Assembly: GCA_011503125.2 (NCBI GenBank)
Contig: WWBZ02000016.1
Coordinates: 682,001-746,000, forward strand
Length of the DNA stretch: 64,000 bases
Source of the DNA: Botryosphaeria dothidea
Taxonomy: Eukaryota > Ascomycota > Dothideomycetes > Botryosphaeriales > Botryosphaeriaceae
Direction of reading: 5' to 3'
Positions 47,041 to 58,960 of the stretch are shown piece after piece. The translations under genes and the position numbers were made by a program. Below the pieces are notes generated by a model that saw only the letters and a program-made list of their open reading frames with translations, made no database searches and had not been told where the DNA came from. Position 1 is the first letter of the stretch. Each line of letters begins with the position of its first letter.

Positions 47041-48606
47041 ATGAGTGAGAACAAAACATTGGTCCAACTTGGTTGGATTATCACCATCGTCGTCTCGACT
47101 CCGGTCATCCTCCTTCTTTGGACAGTGCTACGGGGCACTGCTAAGCCTGTCAGCTACACAACGTACAGACTACAAGGACTACCGGTCGGGATATCGAAGG
47201 GGGGTGCTCAGGAACTCATCGCGCATGCTACTTCATGTGGTCGCCCTGAAGAAGTGACCGTAAACTCTCTTGCTCGCGACACGACCCACACAAGTAGCTC
47301 GGTAGCTACTGTGACCTACCGCAACACTCCACGGAAGCGCTCAAACATCAACGGAAATACCGAATGGCGTATTGGGGTATCTGATGAGCTTCAATTGGTG
47401 TTCGACACGCACTTCGATGGGTGCACCACTCTTCACCGTCCCTCGGACCACGACTGGAAGTTTGAGTAGGCACGTACGCGAGAAGACATTCTCCAAAGCA
47501 GATCAGCTGACTTGCAAACTTCAGTCTTATTGCGATATCAGGCTTGAACGGACATGCATTGGGCTCTTTCAAGAGAAAGAAAAGCTCTTACATGTGGCTT
47601 CGAGATGAACTTCCAAAGATCCGCCCCGATATTAGAGTCATTATTTATGGTTACGATACCAAGCTTCAAAATAGCCAATCTTTTCAGAACATCTCGGACA
47701 TTGGATCGAAATTCCACGACGACATACGAGGTGTTCACACCGATTGTAGGAAGCCACTGTTTCTACTTGGACACAGTCTTGGCGGTATCGTGATAAAAGA
47801 GGTGAGAGATCTTTTTTGTAGCACAATTCTGAATGGCACTGGTTAATTCGCTAATGCCAGGCTATGAATATCATGCGAGCTAGTCCCGATGCAGCCGATC
47901 AAATGAATTTCACATCGATCAGAGCAATCTTGTTCTTTGGCGTCCCAAATCAAGGGATGCATATCAACTCACTGATACCAATGGTCGGGAACCAAGCCAA
48001 CAGAGGCTTCCTCCACGCCTCGGAGCATGGTTCGCAGACACTGCGAATTCAGGCACAGCTGTTTTAGGAGGCCGTTGCCGACCTTCAGTGCAGGGCCCTT
48101 AGCTTTTACGAAACTCAAGAGTCTCCCACTGCTTTACCAAAGGTAGGTCATTTATCACATCTTATAGAATTATTTATTAATTCATTTATCACAGAGAGAT
48201 GGAACCTTCACGATGACCGGAAACCTGACAGTACTTGTTTCCGCCCAATCTGCAACCCACGGCTCTGTCAGAAACGAGGCCCAATATCGCGTCCATCCTA
48301 TCAACCGCACGCACAGCGATTTAGTCAGGTTCAAGAGTTCGTTCGATGAATCTTTCAAAACAGTCCTTGAGTTTCTGAAGAAGACGGAGGAAAGTGTCCA
48401 AATTTGTTAGTCGATACGCCCATATCAGTACAATAGAACACGACTAAAAAGTGCAGCTTCCATGCCATCTCTTTCCGAAATTGAAAAATGTGAGTAATAG
48501 TGGAGCACTTGAGCCACTCTCCTCACTAACTTCGTTCTTTAGCCTGTCTTCGATATTTGTCCTTCCCTGAACAACATTTGCGTATGCATGCACTCGATCC
48601 GGCTAA

Positions 48607-48611
48607 AGAAA
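48607..48611. repeat. Target-site duplication, left of the copia element
   Basis: AGAAA, repeated at 53962-53966. Removing one copy and the element joins the NLR codons ...AKE|TCQWIEKHD in frame. Confidence 0.97.
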
Positions 48612-48747
48612 TGTTGGAAATCAAGTTGATTTGATTATTGTCTGGATTGTTGGCATGTCCCATGAGAGGGGTATGAGAGGGTGCCTGCTATATAGACTAT
48701 TTGACGCTAAACCTAATTCGGAGCATTCTGAGACTATATTTCCAATA
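48612..48747 (-). repeat. 3' LTR of the copia element
   Basis: 136 bp. Differs from the other LTR at position 11 (C versus T) and near the outer end (CCAATA instead of CCAACA). Terminal TGTTGG/CCAACA inverted repeat, damaged by the second change. Confidence 0.96.
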
Positions 48748-48757
48748 CACCCCCTTC
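48748..48757 (-). promoter_or_regulatory. Polypurine tract
   Basis: GAAGGGGGTG on the element's coding strand, directly against the 3' LTR, the position expected for plus-strand DNA priming. Confidence 0.85.
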
Positions 48758-49026
48758 GCGTGTTGCCGGATAAGGCAATGCGCAACAAATCCATGGTGTT
48801 AAGTTTATAAATTGCTTACAAATAACAAAAATAACTGGGGACGTTGTTGAAAACGTGATTTGACGCTTATCTGCGTTTTTTTGTAAGGAAATTAACTGTG
48901 ATATAGATGAGTTGTGTCATCCTTTGCTTAATCATGACTTTTAGTGCCAAATCAAAAAAAGTACTGGATGATAATGAGAGTCTTTGAATCAATTTGTTGA
49001 GTGTTAGTGAATCGAATTGATGAGTT

Positions 49027-52000
49027 TTACTCCGGAATCTCTTCCATGCCAAGTTGGTTGACAAAGATTCGGTGTTTTTGTTTTGGTAACGCTTTCGTGA
49101 GTCCGTCAGCTATCATCTCTGCCGTTAGAGTCCACTTGAATTGGATGTTGCCTAGTTGAGTCTCCTGCCTTAGCCAATGATGATGAATATCGACATGGCG
49201 AAGCTTGGTTGATAGTTGTACTGTTCTCTTTCTCATGAGGCGCAAGGTTTGAGTGTTATCGCACTGCACTTCGATCTCATGTCCTAGATCGAACTGGATT
49301 GCTTGGAAAAGACGTTTCCACTAATATAATTGCCGTGAGGTTTCTGATAAGGCGAGTAGTTCAGCTTCGGTGGAGGAAGTTGTAACAGTTAGTTGTTTTA
49401 TGGCTTTCTAATCCACAGGTGCGTTGAATAGCATGAACAGTGAACCTTGATGGCTTCTGCGAGTCTCGACATCGTTTGCAAATGCTGCATCACTGCTTAT
49501 TGTGAAAACGCTGCTCTCCTCTATATCATTTCCATGAATATAAATGGCCAACTTTCTGGTGTTGTTCAGATAGTTGAGGACTCTTCTAGCAAAGTGCGAG
49601 GTTCGTAAAGATGGATTTGCAAGATGCTCAGATAGCTTTGCACAAGCAAATGCAATATCAGGCCTGGTGCTGGTTGCAATGAATTGCAATGATCCAACTT
49701 TGCTTTGGTAGTTATACACTTCTTGCGGAGTCGCGTAATTTGTGACTAAGTCCTCGTGATCAGGGAGAGGGGTTGCCGTCCTTGAGGGAGTCAGATTGTA
49801 TTTGTTGGCAAGGCCAATGACGTATGACTCCTGAGAGAGCCAAATCTTGCGGTTTGGACGGTCTCGAATGATTCTGATGGCCAAAAACCATTGGATCTCT
49901 CCTATTATCCTCATCTCGTAACGATTGGTGAGTTGAGCTTGCAATAAGGTTGCGTATTGTTCATTTTGCTTCTTGTAAGCAAGAATGACGTCGTCAACGA
50001 AGAAAAAGACAATGCAGTGATCGTTTCGATATAGACAAGGGGCATCTAGGATTGATTGAAGTCCGATTTCTTCAAGAGAGTTGCAAAAGTGTTATTGCCA
50101 TAATGCTGGTGATTGTTTGAGACCGTATAGGGCTTTAAGAAGTTGCAGAATGAGTCCCCTTTTGATATCCATGCCTTCAGGAGGTTCGCAAAAGACATGC
50201 TCTTGCAAAGGAACGTGAGGGAAGGCATTGACTACGTCAAATTGACGAGTCTCAAGATCAAAGGCTGCAATAATTGCGAGGATTGCACGGAAGATACGCA
50301 TTGCAAGTGTTGCTGCGTACGTATCTTGATGAGTTGTTTGTAAATCGCCGCGAACGCAGATGCGTGCCTTGAATTTGACGAGATATCCGTTCTCATCAAA
50401 CTTGTATTTGAAAACCCATGTAAGTGGAATGATCTCTTTGTGTTGATTACGGGCTTGTTGATTTGGTACGAGCATCCACACCCCCTTTGCTTCATACTTT
50501 TTGAGCTCCTCTTGCAGTGCTTGTTCAAATTAAGCTCGAAAAGGGTGAGTAATAAGATCCTTATAGAATCGAGGTTCAGGAGGGAGGTTGTCTCTATGTA
50601 GTTTGATCTTGTTTGATTTGTTGAAGAGACTGCTTATGAACGATGAGTGAAACGTATTCATTGAGCCAAAATTGGCATGAACAATTGCTGCATGTGCTTA
50701 GTGACGTAATCTTCTTCTTGGATGATTAATGATTGCGTGCGAATTGATGTCCGGATTGATGAGATGAGTATTAGGAGCTCTATTACCTCTGGAGGCGGCT
50801 GGATGAGGTTCAGTGTCGTAATTTGCTTGCAAAAGACGTCCGAGCCGTCTTGGTTGTTGTGCACCCCCTGAGTTTTGGGTGTCTTCTTCGTTAGGCACTC
50901 GGATGTCCTAGACGGGTAAGTGAACCTCTTCCATCAAAGGTTGATTTGATTGAACTAAAGAGCTCTCAGGTGTGTTTATTGGGTTTCTTATTGTCGTTGT
51001 GGATGGCGAAGGAAGCTGTTGAATGCCCTGTTGCTCTTGAGTGGTTTATTCTGAGGCTTCTCTGCGATGATCTTGTGATTGTTGAGGAAGAGATGGACTC
51101 TCCTCTTGATCCTCTGACTTAATTGAGTCCTCGGTGTCTGAGTTTGATAGTGTGATGCGTGGAACGATTAATTCTCGTTCTTCTTCTGCTTCATGAGGTT
51201 CCTGGATTTGTTCTGGGTCATTTGGTTGATATTTGGTCGTCTCATCGAAGGTAACATCACGTGAACGAACAACCTTCTGCAAGTGCGGTTGCCAAATGCG
51301 GAAGATATTGCGTGAATCATAGCCAATCAAATAGCCAATGAGTGCACGCTCTTGTATCTTGTTCTTGTGCGGGATTTGCTTGTTAAGGACGTAAGCCTTA
51401 TAGCTATACACTCGAAGGTGTTGCACTAATGGCTTAAGCCCATGCACTGCCTCAAATGGCGTAGTGTAGTTCAGTGATTTGGTTGGTGTTCTGTTGCTGA
51501 TATAGACAGCAGCCTTGACTGTTTCAGGCCATAGTCCTTCTGGAAGGTTTGCACTGACACGTAGTGCCCGAGCTTTGTTGATGATGACACCTCCTGAGCG
51601 TTCAGATGAGCCGTTTTATGCAGGTGTGAATAGTGATGAGGTCTCCCAGGTGATTCCTCGTTGTCGTAGTTGTTGTTTGAAGTCGTTTCCAAGTGCAGTT
51701 TCATTATCAGAGCGAAAGAAGGCTACTCTACGCTTGAATCGTGCCGAGATTTGTTTAATGAGGCTGATTGCAATGGTTCCAGTCTCAGACTTGCTTGTAT
51801 GAGGTTCTGAAAACCTCCACTTGGTTTGGTGGCACTCCAAATGGGTGATCCACTGGTTGTGGTTGTATGCTTCCGCCATATGGATGAGATCAAAGGTGAC
51901 TCGAAAGAAGGGTTGGTTTGATGATTCCTCAGGCTGAGTATCACGAGACACCTGCTCATGAGCCTTGGTTCGAGCGCATACATCGCAGTGAGACGATAGA

Positions 52001-53613
52001 GTTGTTTCAGGAGTAATAATTGCACCGGTTACTGCTTGCGGAAGTGATTTGATGACTTTTTCTCCTGCATGAGCAAAGATTTCATGCCATTGGTCCGCTG
52101 GAAGGTTCCGAGACGCAATACATGAGGAGATAATTGACTTTGGATTGTCCAGAGCCTTGTTGAGTTCCACAAAGAGTTGGTTTTGATACCGAGTAACTTT
52201 GCAGACCGTGTTGTTGTTGTTGAGGTTGTACAGTACTCCTCTGCCAGTGTCGAGATGTACGTCCTTATCCATGCACTTTGTAACTGACAAAAGGTTTGCC
52301 ATGAATGAGGGAACGTATGCAACGTCGCGCAGGATAATCGTACGTGTTCCGGTTAAGGTTTGAGCCTTGATTGAGACTTCTCCAAACGATTTGATGGGAG
52401 TAGTGATGTTTCCACTGGTGATTGTGTCATCTGATGACGCATTGCGAGTCTTGGTGTATCGATGCTTCATATGTCTGTTGCACACATGATGAGTTGAGCC
52501 AGTATCTGCAATCCAAGAGAGTTCAAGGGTGCTAGCACAATCAGCGCTTGTAGTTGACAATGAGGTTGCTTGTATGGTAGTTGGGAAAGATGCAACTGAT
52601 GCTGAGTCTTTATTGTTGGTATCTTCCTTGATCTTCTTGGCAGTTTGTTCCTGACTTGGTTGTTTTGAGTGTTCTAATGACTTTGACTTTGCAATGGAAT
52701 CTTCAATCTTCTTCTTGAGGTCCTTGTTGCTCATTGCCTTCTGGATTCGTTGTTGCACTTCCTTGTTCGGTGTCCAGTTGGTTAGTCTCTTGTCTTTGTT
52801 GAGATAGAAGCATTTGTTCCACCAATGGTATGCTCCACAGACGCATTTGGGTACATGCTTGTTTTGATGTTGCTGTTCTCCTTGTAGAGTTGCAGCAAAT
52901 CCTCCTCTTTTGCTTGGTATGCTCATGACTGCACGCTTGTCTCTGATATGACTGCGATAGTCCTCGATGATTGTTGATAAGCTCCTTGCTTTGGTTGGGT
53001 CCTCTCTCAACTTCATCTTCATCTGAGTGGCGTAGGTCTCATCGTATGAGAGAAGAGGGTTGAGGAAGTTGTGGATGCTTCGGTTGCCTTGAGAATCAGG
53101 CAGATTGATAGCCTGAGCCTTGAATAGCCATTCTTCCCATTGGGCTATCCATTTGTCGAGGTTCTGATGAGTTGGAGGCTTGGACAGTTGAGCAAGCTGC
53201 CCCAAAAGGATTGCCTCTGTTGTGTGGTCTGCAGGCTTCATGTTGCCTTGGAGGGTTCGAAGGATAGAGTAAGGATCAGAGTCGTTTGCTTGACGCAGCA
53301 GCGGTTGTAGAGGTTCCGCAATAGAGTCCTCAATAATCGTTGCAATATTGTTGATCTCGCGTCTCTACTTCTCATGCTTCTTGATGCGAATCCTATACTC
53401 ATCGAGTTGGAGTCGGTAGGTCTCGTACGCATCGTCTCCAGTGCCACGAGAGGGAGCAACTGGTTCTTGCGGTTGCGGAGGCTTTGTTTCTGTTGTAGGA
53501 TCAATGAAATGGAAGATATCCGCTCGTTGGGCCCTTGATTTGATGATATGATACCATTCATCCCAGTTTTCTAATGATTTGAGGATGACGATAGGCTTGT
53601 TTGTGGTAGACAT
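49027..53613 (-). pseudogene. Copia gag-pol polyprotein with nine in-frame stop codons
   Basis: About 1529 codons in one frame. The Gag part begins MSTTNKPIVILKSLENWDEW and has a zinc-knuckle-like CVCGAYHWWNKC. The protease motif is WIADTGSTHHVC. The integrase has WHEIFAHAG...CDVCARTKA for zinc, FDLIHM and FFRSDNETALG for the acidic residues, and NGSSERSGG for the Glu. Reverse transcriptase: WVFKYKFDENGYLVKFKAR, QFDVVNAFPHVPL, ALYGLKQSPALWQ and FFFVDDVILA. RNase H: TISSDAAFANDVETRRS, TTSSTEAELLALSE and VQCDNTQTLRL. Stops lie at 53365, 51616, 51046, 50908, 50698, 50530, 50092, 49408 and 49321. Where the family residue is known it is Gln or Trp, for instance TPA-stop-NG for TPAQNG, so each fits a C-to-T or G-to-A change. 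Confidence 0.95.
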
Positions 53614-53814
53614 GATGTCTACTGCTCTCGGATGAGAGATAGTGATTGAATTGATTGATAGATGACTCTTATGAGATGAAAACCTCAGTTATCGAGTCGA
53701 TTATGGGCAATAACTGCCAAAACTGCTGACCGGATGCCTCGGAACAGCTTGAAATGCACAAAAAGGTGCTTCTTGATAATGAACTAGATGGCAAGCGGCT
53801 TTGCTAGCTCATCC

Positions 53815-53825
53815 GGGCTCATAAC
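53815..53825 (-). promoter_or_regulatory. Primer-binding site, internal initiator-tRNA-Met type
   Basis: GTTATGAGCCC on the coding strand, abutting the 5' LTR. It is complementary to GGGCTCATAAC, the anticodon arm of eukaryotic initiator tRNA-Met. That implies priming by a cleaved half tRNA, as known for Drosophila copia. Confidence 0.75.
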
Positions 53826-53961
53826 TGTTGGAAATTAAGTTGATTTGATTATTGTCTGGATTGTTGGCATGTCCCATGAGAGGGGTATGAGAGGGTGCCT
53901 GCTATATAGACTATTTGACGCTAAACCTAATTCGGAGCATTCTGAGACTATATTTCCAACA
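53826..53961 (-). repeat. 5' LTR of the copia element
   Basis: 136 bp with intact TGTTGG...CCAACA ends. 134 of 136 positions match the 3' LTR. Confidence 0.96.
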
Positions 53962-53966
53962 AGAAA
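53962..53966. repeat. Target-site duplication, right of the copia element
   Basis: AGAAA, identical to 48607-48611. Confidence 0.97.
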
Positions 53967-56530
53967 CTTGTCAATGGATCGAGAAGCATGATACATTCAT
54001 TGAATGGAACGAGCAATTGGGCCATCTTCTATAGATTCGCGGAAAACCCGGCTCCGGGAAATCCATGGCAATGAAATATCTCTTTCTTTCCATGACACGA
54101 AAACCGAGCAATCAGATGGTCGTCTCTTTTTTCTTCCACGGACAAGGGGTCGACCTACAGAAGAACAGGTTAGGGCTTTACCGCTCGCTTCTGCATCAAC
54201 TTTACCGCCGCCTTCCCGGAGCTTTCCCATCTCTGACCAAGAGTTTTAAGGATCATGAGGTTCAAACATCCGAATGGCATTGGAAGGTTAGCGAACTAAA
54301 ACAGCACCTTATCACAGGTCTACGTAGGGTCTGTGAACAATATCCGGTAGTCATCCTGATCGATGCTCTGGACGAAGCTGGGGACAAAGAAGCAAGACAT
54401 GTCATTAGTGACCTTAAAACCATCAAGGATGAATCCGAAGTACCCAGCGCCCAGCTCAAGGTCTGCTTTGCTTGCCGACATTATCCTGAGGTGGATCTGC
54501 AAGGCGGCAGAACAATCATCATGGAAGACATCAACGGTCCCGACATTCTTATTGTCATTGACAGAATGCTCAGAAACTCAAAACATCTTGATGACAAGGA
54601 AAAGGCTCAAGTAAAGGGGAACATATTGAGTAAATCCCGAGGTGTGTTTCAGTGGGCCACCCTGGTAATGCAGAGTGCTTTAGAAAGGAAGCTGGAAGGA
54701 GATTCACGGGCCACTACTCGAGGTCTGAATGACCTGCCGGAAAATCTTCACTCCCTTTACAGACCTCTTCTCCAGAGACCAGATGGCCATAATCAGCAGC
54801 ATCGCACCAGGCAGAGGATGAGACTTTTTCAATGGCTTTTACTTTCTGAGAGACCTCTCTCATTGGAAGAACTCCAGCAAGCTTTGGCTTTTGACCACAA
54901 AAACGGCTACATCTCGATAAGCCAGTATGAGAGTGGAGACGACTTTATTCACCAATAGGACATGAACGCATCAATCACTAGTCTATCAAGAGGGCTCGCT
55001 CAAATCAGAGGCGACTATAGAGATACAACGGTCGAGTTCATCCATCAGTCCGTAATAGACTTCTTAAAGGATACTGGGATGGGACTTTTGATGTCGTTTT
55101 CACGTTCAAGTACGATCGAGTTGGGACACTTTCACATCTCAAGGTCTTGTCTCACCTATTTGCGGATGCAAGAGGTGTACGAGGCAGTAGATGGCTTTAC
55201 ACAGGTTGCAATTACAGACAATTTCCCTGCGATGGAATCAAAGTTCCAGCAACTGAAATCTCATTTTCCACTCATCGAGTACGCTTGGAAATTCTGGATT
55301 GCCCATGTCTGCCGCAGACACGAAGTGGTTGCAGAGGAATCCTGCAATCTTGATGATGGGGATCTCCTCGAGTTTTTCAAGTGGCCCAACGACATGGAAT
55401 TTATAGCCTCTTGGGTCCCTCTCCGCAAGTTGCTAGGATACCCGTTGGAAGAGTCTGGCCTAGACAAGCGCCTGCTTAAATTACCACTTGCTGAACTGGG
55501 GCCTCTTCGCGGTGATTTCCCGGCCCACTGGCCAAATCCGGATTCTAGACTGATTCACTTACTCGCGGTCTGCGGTTTACAAAGCGCCATTGCAGCGATC
55601 TTCAACCGTGAGCAAGAGCCTACAGCCTCCCTCAACAATTCACTGGAAGTTTCGGATGGCAGAGGGCTGAGTCCCCTAGTTTACTCGATATCCGGAGATC
55701 AATTCCAAGTCGCAAAGTACTTGCTGGAAAAAGGAGCAAGTGCCAGGTTCGCAAAGCCACCGTCAGAAGACACCTTTCTACGCCATATTATCTCCACTCG
55801 ACCAACAGAGGAGATTGTTACTCTGCTCTGTGCACATGGCGCGGATATCAATAGTCAAGTAATGATTGATCGTGATAGCCTGCTTCACACAGCCATTGAG
55901 TACGACCAAGTCGCGGCAGTCAAAGCGCTCCTAGTGGCTGGAGCGAATGTCGATGCGCGAAACAGCCGTGGGCGAACTCCTCTCCACAAAGCTGCAGAGG
56001 GATTTCGAAAGGCGAACCTCGTTCCTATCGTGAATCTCTTACATGATTATGGAGCCAATCCAGAAGCTGTAGACAACGACGGAAATAGAGCGTTGCATAT
56101 AAAAATGCAACAGATCTCCCAAAGGTTTAAAAATGTCTTCGATTTTAGCACGAGAGACATCAGAAACACCGCTGGAGAGACCCCTTTGATGCTTGTAGCA
56201 TCGAATGGAATGGACGATGAGGTTAAGTTTCTTCTCAAATTTGGGGTAGACGTTAACGCAAGAGACGTCTTCGGATCTACTGCATTAATGCATACTAATC
56301 TATTCTTCAGAGGGATGCGCGGGTTTGAACTCAAACAAGGTTTTGATACAATCAGGCTTCTTCTCCAATTTGGAGGAGATCATGGACTGAATGATTTCAA
56401 GAAGGCAGAACTCAACTCTGCAATGGAAGTAGAAGATCGGGCACATGTATATAAAGTTCTTTCTTTGGTGAGACAATATGCGTATATGGAGATGTATCGC
56501 AAAAGCAGGGGACGACAGCTACAGGATTGA

Positions 56531-57294
56531 TTGAGTCGTCCTTTTCATCCTTTGCACGTCCTTTCGACTTTTGTTTTGATTCGCAAAAACTTCTGTTCCA
56601 TCGATTCTCTGTATCGTCAGGTAAATAAGCAAATGGATTCAAAGATTCATCTTTCGCCAGCATTTATCGTTTGCCTCTGTTGGTGCAATGCACTTGTCGA
56701 ATTCTGACTTTGAGACGAATATGGAAGTCAGGACTAGACAGCCGCATTGACTCTTACGTGATTGTCACATTTTCATGGCAAGATCTGGGTAGTTTATGGT
56801 GACAAAGGAATCGAAGAGATGTAATGTTTTGCCTAAGAATTTACATAGAAGTTCAAAGGTTTATGGTCAGCTTGAGAAGGTATAGAATATCATTACCTCT
56901 GAGAACAATAAGCCTCGATGTTGGACCATGATTAGATGGACGTAGGAGGATACCCTGGTGATAGCTCTTACACAACGATTTGTTGAAGGGCAGCCGGGGG
57001 TGTCTTGTGAGTAGACGCAGCCTGTACGATGGCAGTACATTGGCCAAGTAGGTTACATACTTGATAGATGTTTGTTCCAAGAATTTGGAAATTTCTCCAA
57101 TGAATGGCCGGCGTTACCTGTCCATGACTTTTAGCTTTGAGAGCATGTTTGAAATATCCTTTGATTGCTGCACACTGAAAGTAGGGCATCTACCAAGAAA
57201 CACATGTGTTCTTCTTTTGCAAGATTATCTGCCACTTCCAACACAACACTACACGTTAAACACGGATATTCCTCACAGTCACAACGCCGTCGCC
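56531..57294. other. Spacer between NLR pseudogene and aminopeptidase gene
   Basis: 764 bp between convergent 3' ends. Short frames on both strands have no recognisable content. Confidence 0.4.
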
Positions 57295-58960
57295 TTACAC
57301 ATCATGACCGCAAGTAGCAAGATGCCTCTCTCCCTCCAACTCCGTCCACGGGAAGCTCTCCAGGCTCTCACTCGTAAAGAATCGCCTATGCAATGACGCC
57401 GTAGCGTTCGACGGCGTCTTCGGGATCAGCTCCGTGCCATCAATTGCCAGCGTCGCAAGGACATGAGCAGCAGCCTATACAGGACCAGTCAGCACCTTAC
57501 CACAGCAGATCCTCATCATCTAGACTCACCTTGGCGTTAATAGTAAGCGTCTTCGGGTTCGAGTTGTTGTAGGTATCGCACTCCTGGTGATAGCACGGAT
57601 CCTGCTCGACGCCCGTCCCCGTATGCAAGCCACCGACCGGCTTGTTCAGGATCGACATGAACGACGCGTAATCACTGCCCCCCGTGAACACTGCCGGGGT
57701 GACGTTCAGCCCTTGGCCAGCCAGATGATCCACAAACAGCTTCTCAATGACCTCTGAGCCCGGCGCGCCAGCCAAGCCATGCGTACTGCCATCGCCATCA
57801 AACACGCCACAGTAGCCGCGCGAGACCATGTCGAAGTTGAGATACAGCAGCAAGTCCTCCGCATCCGTCGTGTTCGCAATGCTCGACGTGTAGAACTTCG
57901 ACCCCACGAGCCCGTTCTCCTCGGCGCCCCACCAGGCGAAGCGCACCTTGTTCTTGACCTTGAACTGCTGCAGCGCCTGGAAGACTTCAAGAATGAGCGT
58001 GGTGCCCGAGCCGTCGTCGTTGATACCCGCGCCGGCCTGGACGGAGTCGAGATGCGCGCCGAGCATGATGACGTTCTCCGGGTCGCCGTCGAGCGTCTCG
58101 GCGAAGACGTTCTGGGTGGTCTGCTCCTCGATGGTCTGGGTCTGCTGGAAGAAAGCCGTGATGGCCTCGCCAGCGAGCAGGCGGTCGCGCAGCGCCCAAC
58201 CGTCGTCTTGGTTGATGAAGCCGGAGGAGACGAGGGTGTCCGGGTCGGGCGCGGAGAGCGTGCCGCCCGTCACCTTGGTCGGCACGTTGTTGTAGATGAT
58301 GATGTTGCTGGCGCCGGCCGCCGCGGCGGGGCGGATGCGCCCCGCCAGCGTGCCGCCGGTGGGACAGGTGCCGCGCTCGACGAGGACGATCTTGCCTGCG
58401 ACATCGAGGTCGGCGTAGCCGTCGACGGTGCAGCCGGCGTCGCCGGTGGGGCCGAGGACGAGCTTGGCGGTGACGCCTTCGGGGGTGGTGGAGGGCGAGT
58501 AGGTCAGGCCGTAGACGTAGTAGCTCGTGTTGTCGACGCGGAACTCGATGGACTCGACGCGGTTGAACAGGGCGGGAAAGTCCTGGATCCAGGATTTGGA
58601 GGTGGTGTTGTAGCCGGCGAGCTGGGATTTGATGTAGTCTACCGACGCCGCGTAACCGGGAAGACCGAAGGCCTGGGTGCGGTGTTAGTGGGATTGGGAC
58701 AGGGATCCGATTCAGGAACGGACTCATACTCGGTTACCCCCATTCTCAGTTGCGATTTTGTCAAGCGCAGCGAGGTTTTCCATCAGCCTGCGGGAAGATT
58801 TAGTCAAGTTGAAGCAGAAATGGCCGCTGTTGATTCCTTACCCGTCGGTTGTGATGCCGGCTCGGAGAGCCTCCGAAGTGACCCATGGTTTCGTGGCAAT
58901 TGCCAAAGGAAGCCAGGCAAGAGCCGCTCCGGCAATGATGTTGGTCAAGACGGGCCTCAT
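57295..58960 (-). CDS. Secreted leucine-type aminopeptidase, peptidase M28 with PA domain
   Basis: Four exons (58842-58960, 58730-58787, 57530-58672, 57295-57474) give 499 aa, the normal length of fungal aminopeptidase Y/Lap2 enzymes. A signal peptide starts MRPVLTNIIAGAALAWLPLA. A protease-associated domain follows (KIVLVERGTCPTGGTLAGRI). The co-catalytic zinc ligands are visible in order: GAHLDSV, INDDGSG, GAEENGLVGS with the general-base Glu, FDMVSRGY, and the final His of PCYHQECDTY. It removes N-terminal residues from extracellular or vacuolar peptides, complementing the S10 carboxypeptidase at the other end of the window. All expected active-site residues are present. The introns were placed by frame and by FGLPGYAASVDYIKSQLAGY, which continues cleanly over the second junction. 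Confidence 0.94.

Larger units (their letters stand above)
48612..53961 (-). mobile_element. Ty1/copia LTR retrotransposon, complete but mutated
   Basis: 5350 bp inserted in the NLR gene, transcribed leftward. It has 136-bp LTRs, a 5-bp target duplication, a primer-binding site, a polypurine tract and a single gag-pol frame, in the order gag, protease, integrase, reverse transcriptase, RNase H; that order defines the Ty1/copia group. The LTRs differ at only two positions, both C/T, so insertion is fairly recent. It carries nine internal stop codons but no frameshift, and could not move by itself. Confidence 0.96.
47041..56530 (+). pseudogene. SesB-type alpha/beta-hydrolase-NACHT-ankyrin NLR gene, split by a retrotransposon
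   Basis: Exons 47041-47459, 47525-47801, 47861-48142, 48195-48405, 48457-48489 and 48543-48611, then 53967-56530 beyond the insertion; all phases agree. The N-terminus has one hydrophobic anchor (about residues 10-30). The hydrolase domain has SGLNGHALGSFKRKKSSYMW and LLGHSLGGIVIKEAMNI. The nucleotide-binding part has the Walker A IRGKPGSGKS and Walker B-like VVILIDALDEAGD, then VEFIHQSVIDFL. The C-terminus carries ankyrin repeats, for example RTPLHKAAEGF and GETPLMLVASNGMDDEV. Breaks: in-frame TAG at 48065-48067, 54032-54034 (just before the P-loop, where Trp is usual) and 54956-54958, plus the copia insertion. Related NLRs act in fungal incompatibility and cell death; no intact product is possible here. 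Confidence 0.93.
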
